Origin: Lentinula raphanica
Lineage: Eukaryota; Basidiomycota; Agaricomycetes; Agaricales; Omphalotaceae
Direction: 5' to 3'
Length of the DNA stretch: 64,000 nt
Assembly: GCA_027919835.1 (NCBI GenBank)
Contig: JANVFP010000018.1
Coordinates: forward strand, 434,001-498,000
Position numbers and translations under genes: made by a program. Position 1 is the stretch's first letter; the number at the start of each line of letters is the position of its first letter. Below, in pieces: positions 12,469-24,435 of this stretch. The notes beneath the pieces were generated by a model. The model was given only the letters and a program-made list of their open reading frames with translations. It was not told the DNA's origin and did no database searches.

Positions 12469-12611
12469 CTGTAGCATAACATTTGTATAACTGTTGTTGT
12501 CGTATTCCAACTCAACCATAATTTCGGAGACGAGTGGGGTAAATCCAGCATTAGCTACTATAAGGCTCTATGTATATCTATAGTGGTACTTTCCAATCTA
12601 TACGCTATACC

Positions 12612-14931
12612 TTAACCAACCTTGCTACCCCCCATCCTTTTCCTCTTGTCCGGGTCCAAAATTGACTTCCTCAGTCTTATAGTCTTCGGCGTAATCTCAA
12701 TCAACTCATCATCCGCCATATAAGCCATACTCTCCTCCAACGTCATGATCTTTGGCGAGGCCATAACAATTTTGTCATCTGCGCCTGCAGACCGGAAGTT
12801 TGTCAGTTGTTTCTTCAAACATGGGTTAACATAGATGTCTTGGGCTTTGGAGCATTCGCCGACGACCATTCCAGGGTAAACATTAGTCTGGGGATGAATG
12901 AAGAGGACTCCGCGAGCTTGGAGAGGTGCCATGGCGTAGGCAGAGGATTCACCGTTAGCCATGGAGATCAGGGAACCGTTTCGTCCGGTGTCAATTGGGC
13001 CTTTGAAGGGTTGGTAGTCTTTGAAGTAATGGTTGAGTGTTCTGAAAAGGGTATGAGAGTCCATTCCTGAATCGAGAAGAGACGTAGGCTTACCCTTCAC
13101 CATGAACATCATTCTTGAACTCTCCAGCCATGTATCCAATCAACCCTCGAGCAGGGACATCCATCTCGATCTTAACCCAACCTTCTTCAGGATCCCCATT
13201 CTCATACAAATGCATCTCACCCTTCCTCATCGTGAGTTTCTCAATGACCTTTCCTGCGTACTCCTCCCGAACGTTAATCGTACACGACTCGATCGGTTCG
13301 AGTTTTCCACCTTTGACGTCTGGATCGGGTATCATAACTGCTTTTGGAGGTCCTATGGTGAGTTCGAAACCTTCTCTTCGCAACGTCTCGAACAGGACAC
13401 CGAGATGGAGGACACCTCGACCCCGGAGTTCGAGAGATTCGGAAGTAGGACCTGGAAGGACTTTCAGTGCCACATTGGTTTCCGCTTCTTTGTAAATACG
13501 GTCGCGGATGACTTGAGAGGTGAGTTTACTGCCCTCGCGACCGGCGAAGGGAGCATCGTTGGGGTAAACGAACATGGAAATGGTCGGTGGGTCTATTGGC
13601 GTCGTCTATATCAAAGTACATGAGATGGCTTCATGTCAAATATAAGAAATCATGGAGGCCTACTTCAAGAGGTTTTGGTCCTTGTTCTCCCCAGCCCTCA
13701 GTAGAAACCAGACTGACATTAACACCGCCTCCCTTGGTCATCTTGATTCCAGCAATGCTCACAATCTCACCAGCAGTAGCAGAATCTTTTTCAACACGGT
13801 CCATGCCAATCCTACTGAAGATCTTCTTGACTTTGCCTCCGCCACATTCGTTTCCGTCAGCATCAAGGGCCAAAAGGTTATCCCCAACTTTGAGAGAACC
13901 AGATTGTATACGTCCAAGGTAAAGCATCCCAACGTATGAGTCGTTCTCGATTTGCACGGTGAGCATGGAGAATGGCCCGTCCGGTTTGAGATGAGATGGA
14001 GGCGGGACATGTGAGAGGATCAAGTCGAAAAGAGGAGTCATACGAGCGTCATTTTCAGTTGAACTAGACACTGTCTCTACAGCCGCGGGTTCGCCTATGG
14101 CTGGAAGCTCAGCCTGAGCCCAGCCTTGCTTGGCAGACGCGTAAAGAAGTGGGTATTCCATTTGATCGTCCGTGGCTCCCAGTGTTGCAAAAAGGTCGAA
14201 AAGATCACTTTCTACCTGTGCAGGACGTGAAGTTGGTCGGTCAGCTTTGTTCATGACCACGAGAGGTCTGGATTAACGGAACGTTCATATGGATGTATCA
14301 TAAATTGAATGAGCATGGCGTTACTCACTTGAGACCTCTTTTTAAAGCTTTGGACAGGACGAAACGAGTCTGTGTCATCGGCCCTTCTGTAGCATCCACA
14401 ATCAAAGCAACACCATCGACCATACTCATGATACGTTCCACTTCTCCACCAAAATCTGCGTGACCGGGAGTGTCGACGATGTTGATGAGGGTGCCTCTGT
14501 ACATTATACTAGTGCATTTTGATAATATCGTTATCCCGCGTTCCTTCTCGAGATCGTTCGAGTCCATGACCCGAGTAATGAATCCACCATCCACAGCAGA
14601 GTCGGCCGTGGTCCCGGCCAAGGAAGATGAAGTTGGAGTAAGCTGCAGCTGTTCATGAGCACTAAGTCTTTTCAATGTCCCGGATTGGCGTAAGAGTTGG
14701 TCTACGAGGGTGGTTTTGCCATGGTCAACTGTTGTAAAAAAAAAGTCAATCGAAAATTTCTACAGCAAATGCTGTTTGAAACTCACCATGGGCAATAATG
14801 GCAATATTCCTGATATTATCTGTAGGAAGTACACCGTCAGCGGCAGTAGCAAGTGTTCTAGTGAGCGTCTTGGATAAATATGGTGGCCTGACTGTCGAGA
14901 ACGTCTTCCAAATAGACCGACATCGCAGCAT
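12612..14931 (-). CDS. BipA/TypA-type translational GTPase, probably mitochondrial
   Basis: The ATG at 14931 gives a likely import signal ([21 protein letters not shown], then TLATAADG). The GTPase domain follows: [20 protein letters not shown] (G1), [12 protein letters not shown] (G2), [17 protein letters not shown] (G3) and [16 protein letters not shown] (G4). Domain II has [20 protein letters not shown]. The C-terminal half carries RLLG-type [34 protein letters not shown] and the BipA-specific end [25 protein letters not shown]. Stop TAA is at 12612-12614. The G1 loop is interrupted by an intron just after AH. The length (about 660-670 residues) fits BipA, not LepA/Guf1, since it lacks the LepA C-terminal motif set. 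BipA binds the ribosome in bacteria and plastids. Confidence 0.88.
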
Positions 14932-15040
14932 AATTTTGAGCGGCTGACCGTCAAGCGCCCGTGGAAACGCTCACTAAAAACGCGTCTCGATCCGACAAAT
15001 CAATTCAAAATTTCAACTTTCCTCTTACGCTTTAACCAAC
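14932..15040. promoter_or_regulatory. Short divergent promoter, BipA / histone deacetylase
   Basis: The start codons of the divergent BipA-like and deacetylase genes are 109 bp apart. A pyrimidine-rich stretch precedes the deacetylase ATG (around 15017-15035). No TATA box is evident. Confidence 0.45.
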
Positions 15041-17434
15041 ATGTCCATGGAACCTCTAGATGGCGAAAATCAAAAGAAACGAGTTGTATGTGCACAGCTC
15101 ACTTCTCTCTATTTTCTTCGTAGACAAATGAGTATCGCAGTGTTATTTCTTCGACTCGGATATTGGAGGTTTCCATTATGGCCCCGGACATCCGTGAGGT
15201 TCTCTATACATAAACCCAGATCCAAATAATTCACCAGTCTTTGCAGTATGAAGCCTACAAGGATACGGATGTGTCACTCCCTAGTGATGAATTATGGCTT
15301 GTATAAAAAGATGGAGATATTCGTATGTTCGAATTTACTGTTGCCGATGTTCTCTGACTACATCACCTGTACAGCGTGCAAAACCTGCGACGAAACGCGA
15401 AATGACTCAGTTTCACTCAGATGAATATGTGGATTTTCTGAGCAAGATCACTCCCAGTAATATGAACTCGTTCGTACGAGAACAACACAAATGTTCGTTA
15501 GTAGTTCCCAAGATCTTTCTCTCACTAATGATAACTCTTTTCCTCACTTTAGATAATGTGGGAGATGACTGTCCCGTATTTGACGGATTATTTGACTATT
15601 GTTCCATATCCGCTGGTGGATCCATGGGTTGGTGACCTTCTCAGGCAATCGTTCTTGCAAAACTTCATATTCTAACAAGTTTCCTTAAGAGGGTGCCGCA
15701 CGATTGTCTCGAGACAAATGTGACATTGCAGTCAACTGGGCTGGAGGACTGCATCACGCTAAGAAAAGCGAAGCCAGCGGATTCTGTTATGTGAATGGTA
15801 GGCCCTCATTCGTTGTATTACACAGCCTTGTATCAACGCTCATGCCTGCAGATATTGTACTGGGTGTTTTGGAATTACTCAGGCAAGCCCTCAGATTGCG
15901 ATCATTGTTTTCCGTGAAATTAACTGATCAAAATGGAACCTAGATACCATAAGCGCGTGCTGTACATTGACATTGATGTACATCACGGAGATGGAGTCGA
16001 AGAAGCGTTTTACACAACAGATCGTGTTATGACAGTCAGTTTCCACAAATATGGAGAATACTTCCCTGGCACAGGTGAACTACGAGTGAGTCTGCTTTGC
16101 AAGAGACACATCTGGAAACAGTCGATGACTCCATAAAATTCAGGACATAGGTGTGATGAAGGGGAAATATTATGCGCTCAACTTTCCTCTGCGAGATGGT
16201 ATCTCGGATGAGAATTACAAATCAGTTTTTGAACCGGTATGCTCACTTTTTTTGTTTGTTTGCTTGGTTTGGCTCATTCACAATCTCGACAGGTAATTCA
16301 ACAAGTAATGGAATCCTACGACCCCTCTGCAATTGTCTTGCAATGCGGGACGGACTCGTTATCTGGGGACAAACTCGGTTGTCTGAACTTGTCCATGCGA
16401 GGTTTGTCTCTTTCAACATGTCAGGATTGCGAGCAACTCATATTGGGTGCTAGGACACGCTAACTGCGTCAAATTCGTCAAATCGTTCAACAAACCGTTG
16501 CTACTTCTCGGTGGAGGTGGCTATACAATGAGGAATGTTAGTCGAGCATGGGCTTACGAAACTGGTCTCGCTGCCGGGGTGGAACTTGGTCCTGGTTCGT
16601 ATCTTCAGAATCACTGTATTCTCTAACTAACTAAGTTCATCATGTTTTCAGATATCCCTGTGAACGAGTACTACGAGTACTTTGGACCCGATTATCTACT
16701 CGACGTCAAGTCCTCAAACACAGACGACTTGAATACACCAGCATATCTTAACCGGGTAAAGCAAATCGTGATGGAAAACTTGCGGCACTGCGGTGGAGTT
16801 CCCAGCGTGCAAATGACAGGTAAGGAAAAATCTCGCAAAGCTAGATACTTGCCCCAGACTCACGATCGAATACCAACCTCGACTAGATACACCTACATTA
16901 CCCATTGACGCAGAAATGGACGATCCAAACGCAGACGAAGATCTCATACCCCCTGATACTCGCCGTCCACAACGACTACTCGACACCCGGATACAGAACG
17001 ATGGAGAGCTCTCCGACTCTGACGATGAAGGCGAAGGTGGCCGCCGAAATCACGCTCGTCATCGAGATCTGGACAGCGTAGAGAACGGAGGAGGTGGGAT
17101 ATCTGGGCGGAAGTATGGTCTCGGAGCAGGGATTATGCATACGAGCACAGCACCTACGCATGGGGCAGGGCCTAGTGGGCATATTACTGATGTGAGAGTG
17201 TTTGTGACGCCGAAGGCTTCGTCGATAGAGGTCGAGAGTCCGCCTTCGCTTGCTGAGAATGGGGAGGTGGAAGTCAAGATGGAAAACGGGAGTGAAGTAG
17301 GAGGAGGAGGGGTGGCAGCTGGGAATGGCAATGGGACGGAAACATCTGAATCGATGGATATTGATTCATCCTCAGTGCCAACACCTGCTACAGTGCCGTT
17401 GGAGGCACCACCATCGTTGACATCAAGTTCATAA
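15041..17434 (+). CDS. RPD3: Class I histone deacetylase, RPD3/HDAC1 type
   Basis: This zinc hydrolase removes acetyl groups from histone lysines in Rpd3-type corepressor complexes. Spliced from about eleven exons, it reads [75 protein letters not shown] (tandem catalytic His), [19 protein letters not shown] (D-x-H zinc ligands), [14 protein letters not shown] (third ligand Asp) and [17 protein letters not shown] (active-site Tyr). All metal and catalytic residues are present. Beyond the catalytic domain is a 170-residue disordered, acidic/Gly-rich tail ending TAA at 17434, as in Rpd3 orthologues. ATG 15041 is chosen because it precedes the KKRV-CYFF junction by a short exon. An RXT2-like Rpd3L partner lies 40 kb away. 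Confidence 0.95.
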
Positions 17435-17801
17435 GGGACTGCGGAGAATGATTGATTGTGTTTTGTAATATGCTATCGTACTCGACTTGTATTCCATTTT
17501 GCTTTGAAGTTGTAACTTTACATTTGCAAGGGACAGCAACGAGGAAAACGACTACTGAAAGAGAGAGAAAGAAACTAATTGAGAGATCCCGCCCAAAGAG
17601 TGAAGACATTTGTGAAGTAGGAAGATGCGATGCGAATGGATTGGAATGAGAAATCTCCAACTAGAGATGTGCTGTACAGGAAATGGATAGCATAGACAGA
17701 AATATCGAGAGAAACTGATGGTGGTGATGGAAGCAAAATCCTCGACGCAGAGAAGAGAATCATTCAACGAAAGGAATGTAAAGCATCGGGAACGTTGTGA
17801 A
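17435..17801. other. Intergenic region between convergent genes
   Basis: Both 3' UTRs (histone deacetylase and Rua1-like) must lie here. A purine-rich run near 17540-17590 reads as small ORFs on both strands, with no recognisable product. Confidence 0.5.
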
Positions 17802-20149
17802 TCAACGTTTCCGCGTTGAGGTTTCAGCCGCAGGTCCGAGGGATTTCAATTTGGCATAGACTTCGTCATCCTCAAAGATGTCAGTCTCACCTTCGATGGT
17901 CGTCGAAGAGTGGCAGGTTGCCGCATGCTTCCACCTAACGCATGGGTCAAGTTTAGATTTTCGGCTTGAGGCAATTTCTCGTAATGGGAACGCACCAGAA
18001 GAGTTCCTTTACTTTGACCTCGACGTCCTTGACGCCCTCTACGGGTACCCATTTCATGCATTTGTGGCATTTTCCCTCCTTCATGGTAGACTTTTCGCTC
18101 TTGTGATTGGATGATCTGGATGTGATCCGAAAGGCGAGGGGAGGTGAAAAGGGCATCGACGAGGAGGCGGATATCCCTTGAACAGAGAACGTTAGTGTTG
18201 AACCTTGCGTGCGCATGTATATCACGTCAACACACCATGACTATACTGCATATGGTAACTGCAATAGAAGAGATGTAGACGCATCAACAAAAATTGTGGC
18301 GTTCTGGAAGGTGGTACTCTGAAGATAGCGAATCAGTCAATTGAGGTCGTGAATGCAGTAGGAACGATGGACTCACCACTTATATGCAGAAAACTTCATA
18401 GCCAACCAAACTTTCCTTCCCTCTCCGCCTCGTTCGATCTCTTCAATACAGATCGGACACATACCCATCTTGTCCTTCCCTTTCCCTTTGACGAATCGAG
18501 GCGTATAAAGGTCAAAAGCAGTCCTAGGAGGATTGTAAGTCCCACCAGGATGTGCTTTGTCGAAGAGGGAGCATTCAGAGCTAAGAAAGAGATCAATATC
18601 ATCGTCTCCCATTTTCCTTGGATAAATGCTCGATAAATGCCACTAACCTGTCCTGACATTTGAAGTAAGAGCTCGCCGGAAAACGTCGATAGAACAACGG
18701 GAATATGTCATCAGAGATTTCGAGTGTAGCGGGCTTGTTATCCATATTGATATCGCGCGGGAAAGTGCGTTGGCTGAACATAGGCGCAGTTTCTGCGGTG
18801 GCGGAGGAAGTTGAGGCAGATGATTGGTTCGTTATCCTCGAACGACTCGTAGTCGTGGATGTTCGAGGCGGACGAGCTCCTGAAAGAGGTTTTTCAGGTG
18901 AGGAAACAGCATCGGATGACCTGTCATCGTCTTGTTTTGCTAATCTTTCCTTCTCTTTGAGCGCCAGAAGATAGTTGGACCGCGCCCGTTTAGGTGGACA
19001 GGCAGGTGATGGAGAATCGGCGAGATCATGGACTCGTTTTCGCGTATGAATAGCGAGAGAGGAGGGTACATTCTGCGGGATATTGTCCTTCATGAAAGAC
19101 GGATCAGCGATTGATTCGTCATCATCAGTCACGGGAGTCAATGGACTCAGTGCCGTCGTGATGGCAGACGCCGGAGACTTTCTGGGCGTTTGTAACACAA
19201 AAGGAGAAAACATAACATGCTTGCGATTCATATCGACAAAATTCTTTTCCTTTCCAAGAGCAGAGGTATCTTCACTTTCTACGACGCCGGCACGTTTCAA
19301 TTCTTCTGGGTGTAGTCGCAAAGGTGTATCGAACGAGTGAGCAGGAGAACGATGAATTACTGGGGACAGATCGTTGCGATTTTCGGACAATTCGACAGAG
19401 GGGGTTCCGTATATTCCTCCAAGCTTGAAACGATAAAGGTTGGTGACATTGCTGGAGAGAGGTGATGTTGGCATGGTTGATCCGGATGATGTAGACGCAG
19501 ATTGTGAATAATCCAAGGAAGGAGGCATATCGTCTGAAGACATTCTGGTCCTCTGGGAAGTGGACAATCTTGAAGGGGTGGAAAAAAGAGATTGAAGGAT
19601 ATAGCCGCCTAGAATACCATCAGAAATGGATGGATGTGTTGTCGTTCGTGAAGGAGAACAGTGAGTTGGTGAATTTTCTTTTCTGTTTGGCAATGTGTCG
19701 GTATAGGGGCGGCCCGAAGCCGAAGCTTGCTCGTCATCGCGAGACGAAGGAGAAAGTTGCAGAGAGGAACGCGAAGAACCAGAATCAGAGAATCTTGCAG
19801 GCGACAGAGCAATTGTGTATATCGGGGTCATATCCAGAGGAACTTGAGGAAGAATATCTTCTCTTCGAGCACTCTTGTTTCTTCCTATCGCAGTGAACGC
19901 CTCAGACGAGATTGCCGACGCAGCTTGAAATGCTTGGAACTCGATATCGAAGCTTCGTAGTTCTGAAGGGCCGGATTTGAGAGCATCAGTGAAGAGATCG
20001 TCTTCGGTAGTGAACAGAGCGCGTTGTTCTGGCATTGAAGAGAAATCGAATTCATATACGTGACCGTAGTATGTTGCTGGCGTATCGGACGCGTCAAAAT
20101 TGAACGAACGCGGGCTACGAGGAAGGTCGAAGGAGTAAATGCTGTCCAT
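17802..20149 (-). CDS. Rua1-type zinc-finger transcription regulator (DUF4451 C-terminal domain)
   Basis: The long first exon starts at ATG 20149 (MDSIYSFDLPRSP) and encodes about 520 residues of Ser/Pro/Thr-rich disordered sequence with a basic nuclear-type patch (TRKRVHDLADS, PPKRARS). The conserved end starts at DDIFPLFYRRFPASSYFKC and continues over four more exons: ECSLFDKAHPGGTYNPPR, FDLYTPRFVKGKG, MGMCPICIE, VWLAMKFSAYK, YHMQYSHGISAS, PFSPPLAFR, KEGKCHKCMKWVPVEG, VKELFWWKHAATCH, ending TSTRKR and TGA (17802-17804). The paired Cys motifs and final KHAATCH form the zinc-binding C-terminus found in Rua1 (regulator of ustilagic acid synthesis in Ustilago) and its basidiomycete relatives. 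Target genes are unknown; no secondary-metabolite cluster is next to it. Confidence 0.8.
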
Positions 20150-20712
20150 GTCGAGAAAGAGAGTGAAAGAAAGAAGAAAAGAGATCGAAACCTGTCGAAA
20201 CCTCTTGGAGTGAATAAATATCCACGCCACCGCGTTATTTGGTTGTACAAATTCATTTCCTTATCAGGAGCGCAAATCGTCGTCAAATTGAAGGCTTAAT
20301 TCAGAGATACAGAGGGCAATTCTCGAGCCATTAATTTTCTGCTTATACTCTACGCATAAGATGAAGAACAGCTCGAGTTTTATGGCAATTGCTCCATAAC
20401 TAGAGGCCGAACATACTCGAGTCGGAGTACTGTGTTGAGTTTCGAATAGGAGAATTTCCCACGGACCTTCGTCGTTCTTTTAATCGTCCACCAGCCTCCA
20501 TTAACACAGCAACCGGATCCTTCTTCGAAAGTTGCTCGAAGGTCCGCACTCATCGAATATCCCGCAAACTTCAAGCTTCCTTCATCAAGAACCTGCTAAG
20601 GTTGACGCTGGTTGACGCGTCTACCCGGCAAGTTCAAAGCGGCGTTTGCCGTAGACTAGTCGAAGCACTTGCATATAAGAACGATGGAACTCAGGGAAAC
20701 CCCACATACAAA
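20150..20712. promoter_or_regulatory. Divergent intergenic region, Rua1-like / stomatin-like
   Basis: This 563-bp stretch separates two divergent start codons and must hold both promoters. Open frames within it (for example 20602-20712) have no recognisable motif and lead directly into the stomatin-like start. Nothing else is seen. Confidence 0.4.
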
Positions 20713-22183
20713 ATGTCTCTTATAACGTCTGGAACTCGCAATGCTCTTCAGGTGCTTCGACGAGGAACCTATCGCCCCTTAGGTTCTCGGTCATTAGTGA
20801 CTATTGTACAACAAGGGTACGAAGGATGGCGTTTAAGGTATGCATATGTCGTGAGTCTTTACTTCTCCAGTGCTTGTACTCATCATATCTTGAAGTCTCG
20901 GGCGTCAGCCTGTACGATTGGCTCCTGGTCTGAACCTCACGATCCCTATATACCATTCAGTCCAAATTGTCGATCTGCGAGAATCGTCGATACTGATACC
21001 CAATGTACATTTTCCAATGCTGTTACTATGTCACGGTGTTCTTATGACTCTACGCAGCTTCCAGGATATACGTCTGACAATGTGAGTGCAAGACTATCGT
21101 CTCGCGCTGACCCTACTCATCACGAACTTAGGTTCCAGTTATTTGTTCCGGTTCGCTGTTCTATCGTATCGTAGACGGCTACAAAGCTTGCTTCAGTGTG
21201 AGCGACGTACACACGAATATCAGAAATACCGGAACGTCGGCTATGCGTGCTGTACTCGGTCGTTTCAGCTATGACCAAGTCATCAGCGACCGTAATGGTC
21301 TGAATCAACAGCTCAACTCTGTCATTGGAAACTCTATTTCTGTAAGCCACTCTATGTTCGTTCATGTTCCTCAAACCTAGACGGCACTAGAACTGGGGTG
21401 TCAATTGTACGAGGTTTGAAGTTCAATCCTTCCAGCCTGCTAATCGAGAGGTAGAGGTGAGCATCACTCTCAAGTCGCTATTCTGAACCCATTATTGAAG
21501 CCATTATCAAAAGCGACAACTCGAGTTACAGATGGAAGCAGAAAGAAATCGAAGGAAGCAGCTTCTGGACACGCAAGCACAGATCAACATCGCTGAGGGA
21601 CAAAAGCAACGAGTCATCCTTGAAAGTGAAGGTCATGTACGTTCAAAAACACAATTATCATTCCACGTGGAATTGACAAATATATATCACAGTTGGAAGC
21701 CAAATCCAACGAAGCCGACGCAAGATACAAGACTGTGGTACGAGAAGCTGAGGCACGGTAAGTAAAATACTGGTCCGCCGTGATTGATATCCGTTACTAA
21801 TCGTACAAAAATTCGACAGGCAGCAACAGTCTATCATGGAAGCCTCTGCGTTATCAGAACAGGTATCCCGTCTCGCTTTCTCTATCTCTGGTGCAAAAGA
21901 GGAAAGCCAGGTCAAAGAGGATGACCGACGTCGAGCCCTTGATGCTCTAATTGAACTTCGAAAATTGGAACAGCTGAAGGCTATCGCCCGAGGATCCGGA
22001 ACTTCGACCTATTTTTTCGGTGATCAGTCAGTTTACGGCTCGAACATGAACGGGTCAGCGGCTCCGACTGGTGGGCGTCCTACGAACAGCAACGGTCTTT
22101 CTGGAGCGTACCTGATTGACTATGTCGAAAAGGGAAAGACTACGCGCGCAGTTGGGCCAACCTGGGGCCAACGTCCCCATTAG
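20713..22183 (+). CDS. Stomatin-like protein (SPFH/Band 7), probably mitochondrial SLP2 type
   Basis: SPFH proteins form ring scaffolds on membranes; SLP2 types organise the mitochondrial inner membrane. ATG 20713 gives a basic leader (MSLITSGTRNALQVLRRGTYRP). Splicing yields PVRLAPGLNLTIPIYHSVQIVDLRESSI, LPGYTSDNVPVICSGSLFYRIVDGYKACF, GTSAMRAVLGRFSYDQVISDRNGLNQQLN, NWGVNCTRFEVQSF and the C-terminal coiled coil MEAERNRRKQLLDTQAQINIAEGQKQRVILESEGH, then ALSEQVSRLAFSISG. It ends in a Gly/Ser/Asn-rich tail at TAG 22181-22183. The RDxVxxD-type core of the SPFH domain is preserved. At least seven introns are needed, several with in-frame stops. It looks like a diverged member compared with the classic SLP2 block. 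Confidence 0.85.
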
Positions 22184-22818
22184 TAGATGGTGGCGAGTTG
22201 TCGGACTCTGGCAACACAGCCGTCTGAAAGAAAAGTTGAAACGTTCAGCGCACAGCAATTCCGCAGGGCGAGAGTCTCGAGTCTTGCTGTGTTATGCCAG
22301 ATTGCACCCTACTCATAACCATATACCATGAACTAGAACTACACATCTTTCGTGTACGATGTGAGGCATACTATATACCTGCCGAATCCAAAGAGCCGTC
22401 CTCATTTTGAAGCCATAGGTATTACACACTTGGTAAAGCACCAGCTCCCACCCAACCTGTTTCGGCCCCCGCCAGTAGGCTGCTACACTGCATCTCACCA
22501 TGAATCCTGTAACAGGGAGAAGATGCCCAATTGCTCAAACAGGGTTAAGCCTGGTCAACTCAAGCCCGGTTGAGGGAAAAGAATGGGAAATGATAATCGA
22601 GAAAATCCGACGGTCAATTTTCAAGCATTCAAAAAATCGTATATTTACTGTGGTACATTGGGACCTATCGGGACCCATCCTCCTTTTCGTCCTTCATCAA
22701 ATCTCTGCTGGTCAGAGGACTCCTCGAGGTTCTGCGCGTTTGCGAATTTCTTGCTAGGGGTTCATTCTAACTGTTAGTTTATTCGCAGATACTCACAAGA
22801 AACGCTCGACAAACCAAA
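22184..22818. other. Intergenic region, stomatin-like to secreted protein
   Basis: Both flanking genes run on the plus strand, so this holds a 3' UTR and a promoter. Short ORFs present here have no motif. No repeat or RNA gene recognised. Confidence 0.4.
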
Positions 22819-24071
22819 ATGCACTTCCACACGCTCTTGCTACACCTCGTCGGTGTCAGTGCTTATCTTTGTGCTGCCGCCAGCATACCTCATGGTCCAT
22901 CGAGAGCGGTACTCTTAAGGAGGGCTTCTGCAGAAGTCAAAAACACGAAGCCAGAAACCGTCGCCTCCAAAAACGAGGAATACAGGGAGTGGTTCAAACA
23001 ACTCGAGGTGATTTCCCCAAGCTCGCTGTCTATACCTCAATGCTGACCGCCCGTATCGCCTCAGGTGCCTTGGATCCAATTCAATTACGAAACTCGTCTA
23101 ACATCCTGCGAAGGATACAATCAGCCATATTTCTCGGGTAAGTCACTATAAAACAGCCTCACCACCTCGTACAGAGATCGAACTTTCTTCTGTGTAGGCG
23201 ATTTGACCGATAAACTTCCGAAAGTCACAGTCTTCTCGGATAAAGGATCAAACAACGAAGGCATCCTCCTGTTGTCATCCGAGTATACAGTTGAGCGCGA
23301 CGGAAAGAAAGAAACCCGTCCAGCAGGGTCTGTCATCGCTAAGCTGATCCCCCGAAGAGCCAAAGCTATTGCTGCATGCGAAGTTCATGCATTGCAGCGA
23401 CTCGGACTGCTCATAGAGGCAGGCGGCTTTGGCCCAGAAAGGGTAGTTATCCTTATGGATAGACAACCGGGGAAACTCTTGACGGAACATGAGGCATGGA
23501 AGAACGCCCCGATTGATCAAAAGCGGGCGATCTTGCAAGACCTCGAGGAGCGGGTTTACGAGCAGGACTATGGATGGATCCGAAAGTATGGATTTGTACA
23601 TGTGTTGAGTGTGGTTTCTCGCATTATCAACCGCCGCTACTGAACACAAAGTACAGTGATTCTGATCCTGATAACGTTCTCGTCGAGATAATCAAAGACG
23701 AACGGACACAGACTATACGTTTGGGGAAAGTCGTGATCGTGGACTTGGGTTGGCCGTCAATTTGGCCCGTCATATCTGGAGGATTCGATGAGGAAGCATT
23801 TGTAAGTCTTCAACATGGGTTGACGAAATTTCATTCTAACCAGGATGCAGCGAATTTGGTTCCAGAAGCGCTGGCGTTTCTTGTGGAAGATTATCATCGA
23901 GGAATTGGACAAGGAAGCAAAGTCTTCCCAGGGGTAAGGAGGGGGGAAAATAGGAGGGACGTTGAAGACTATTGGATACAGCACAAGCGCGGGCTCGTCG
24001 AGCTCACAGACGACAGACCAACACCCTTGAACATTGTGGACTGTGCCCAAATTTCAGTACATTCGTCGTAG
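22819..24071 (+). CDS. Secreted kinase-fold protein of unknown function
   Basis: Exons are 22819-23007, 23065-23137, 23198-23601, 23652-23801 and 23844-24071, all in phase, giving about 347 residues; the last intron (42 nt) is in frame and may be retained. The first 22 residues (MHFHTLLLHLVGVSAYLCAAAS) look like a signal peptide. Downstream features fit a protein-kinase-like fold: SVIAKLIP (beta-3 Lys), EVHALQRLG (alpha-C Glu), VVILMDRQPGKLL (hinge), GFVHYSDSDPDNVLVE (His-x-x-Asp and Asn of the catalytic loop) and KVVIVDLGWPS (Asp of the metal site). No standard HRD or DFG motif is present. The substrate is unknown, and it could be a pseudokinase. The kinase reading is inference from residue spacing; the gene structure is well supported. 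Confidence 0.65.
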
Positions 24072-24194
24072 ATGTTTCAATGAATTGTACATCCCCGAAA
24101 CAATTCACAGCCTATTGTGTAAGCCGCTTAAAGGTTACACAAGAACAGAATGGAAAAGCAACGTTGAAACTTGACGCTCCAGTCGTCCGTTTAA

Positions 24195-24341
24195 TTATCG
24201 AGCAGTGCACGAATGATACATGTACTGTCTGATGGCACCGCGAATAGCTACGAAGACACTATTGAGGGCACCAAGAGCGACGTATCCGTTCGTGATGGCG
24301 CGGCCGAAATCAACGCTAACAGCATGAGGAGTCGATGACAT
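24195..24341 (-). CDS. Small ORF, possible mitochondrial Atp19-like microprotein
   Basis: The frame opens at ATG 24341 and closes at TAA 24195-24197, 48 residues if unspliced. The N-terminal half (MSSTPHAVSVDFGRAITNGYVALGALN) has a GR-x-I-x-x-x-YLA-like pattern that recalls ATP synthase subunit k (Atp19), but the usual acidic C-terminal tail is not visible, so a missing 3' exon or a chance ORF are both possible. It lies 95 bp downstream of the PIG-P stop on the same strand. Tentative. Confidence 0.35.
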   Translation of the reverse strand: MSSTPHAVSVDFGRAITNGYVALGALNSVFVAIRGAIRQYMYHSCTAR

Positions 24342-24435
24342 TTCGTTGGGAAAGGAAAACTTCCGCGCAAAGTTGTGTACACGAATGGCCGAAGAACTCG
24401 AAGACCAAGATTCAGAGGTTGATCAGAATCTGGTT

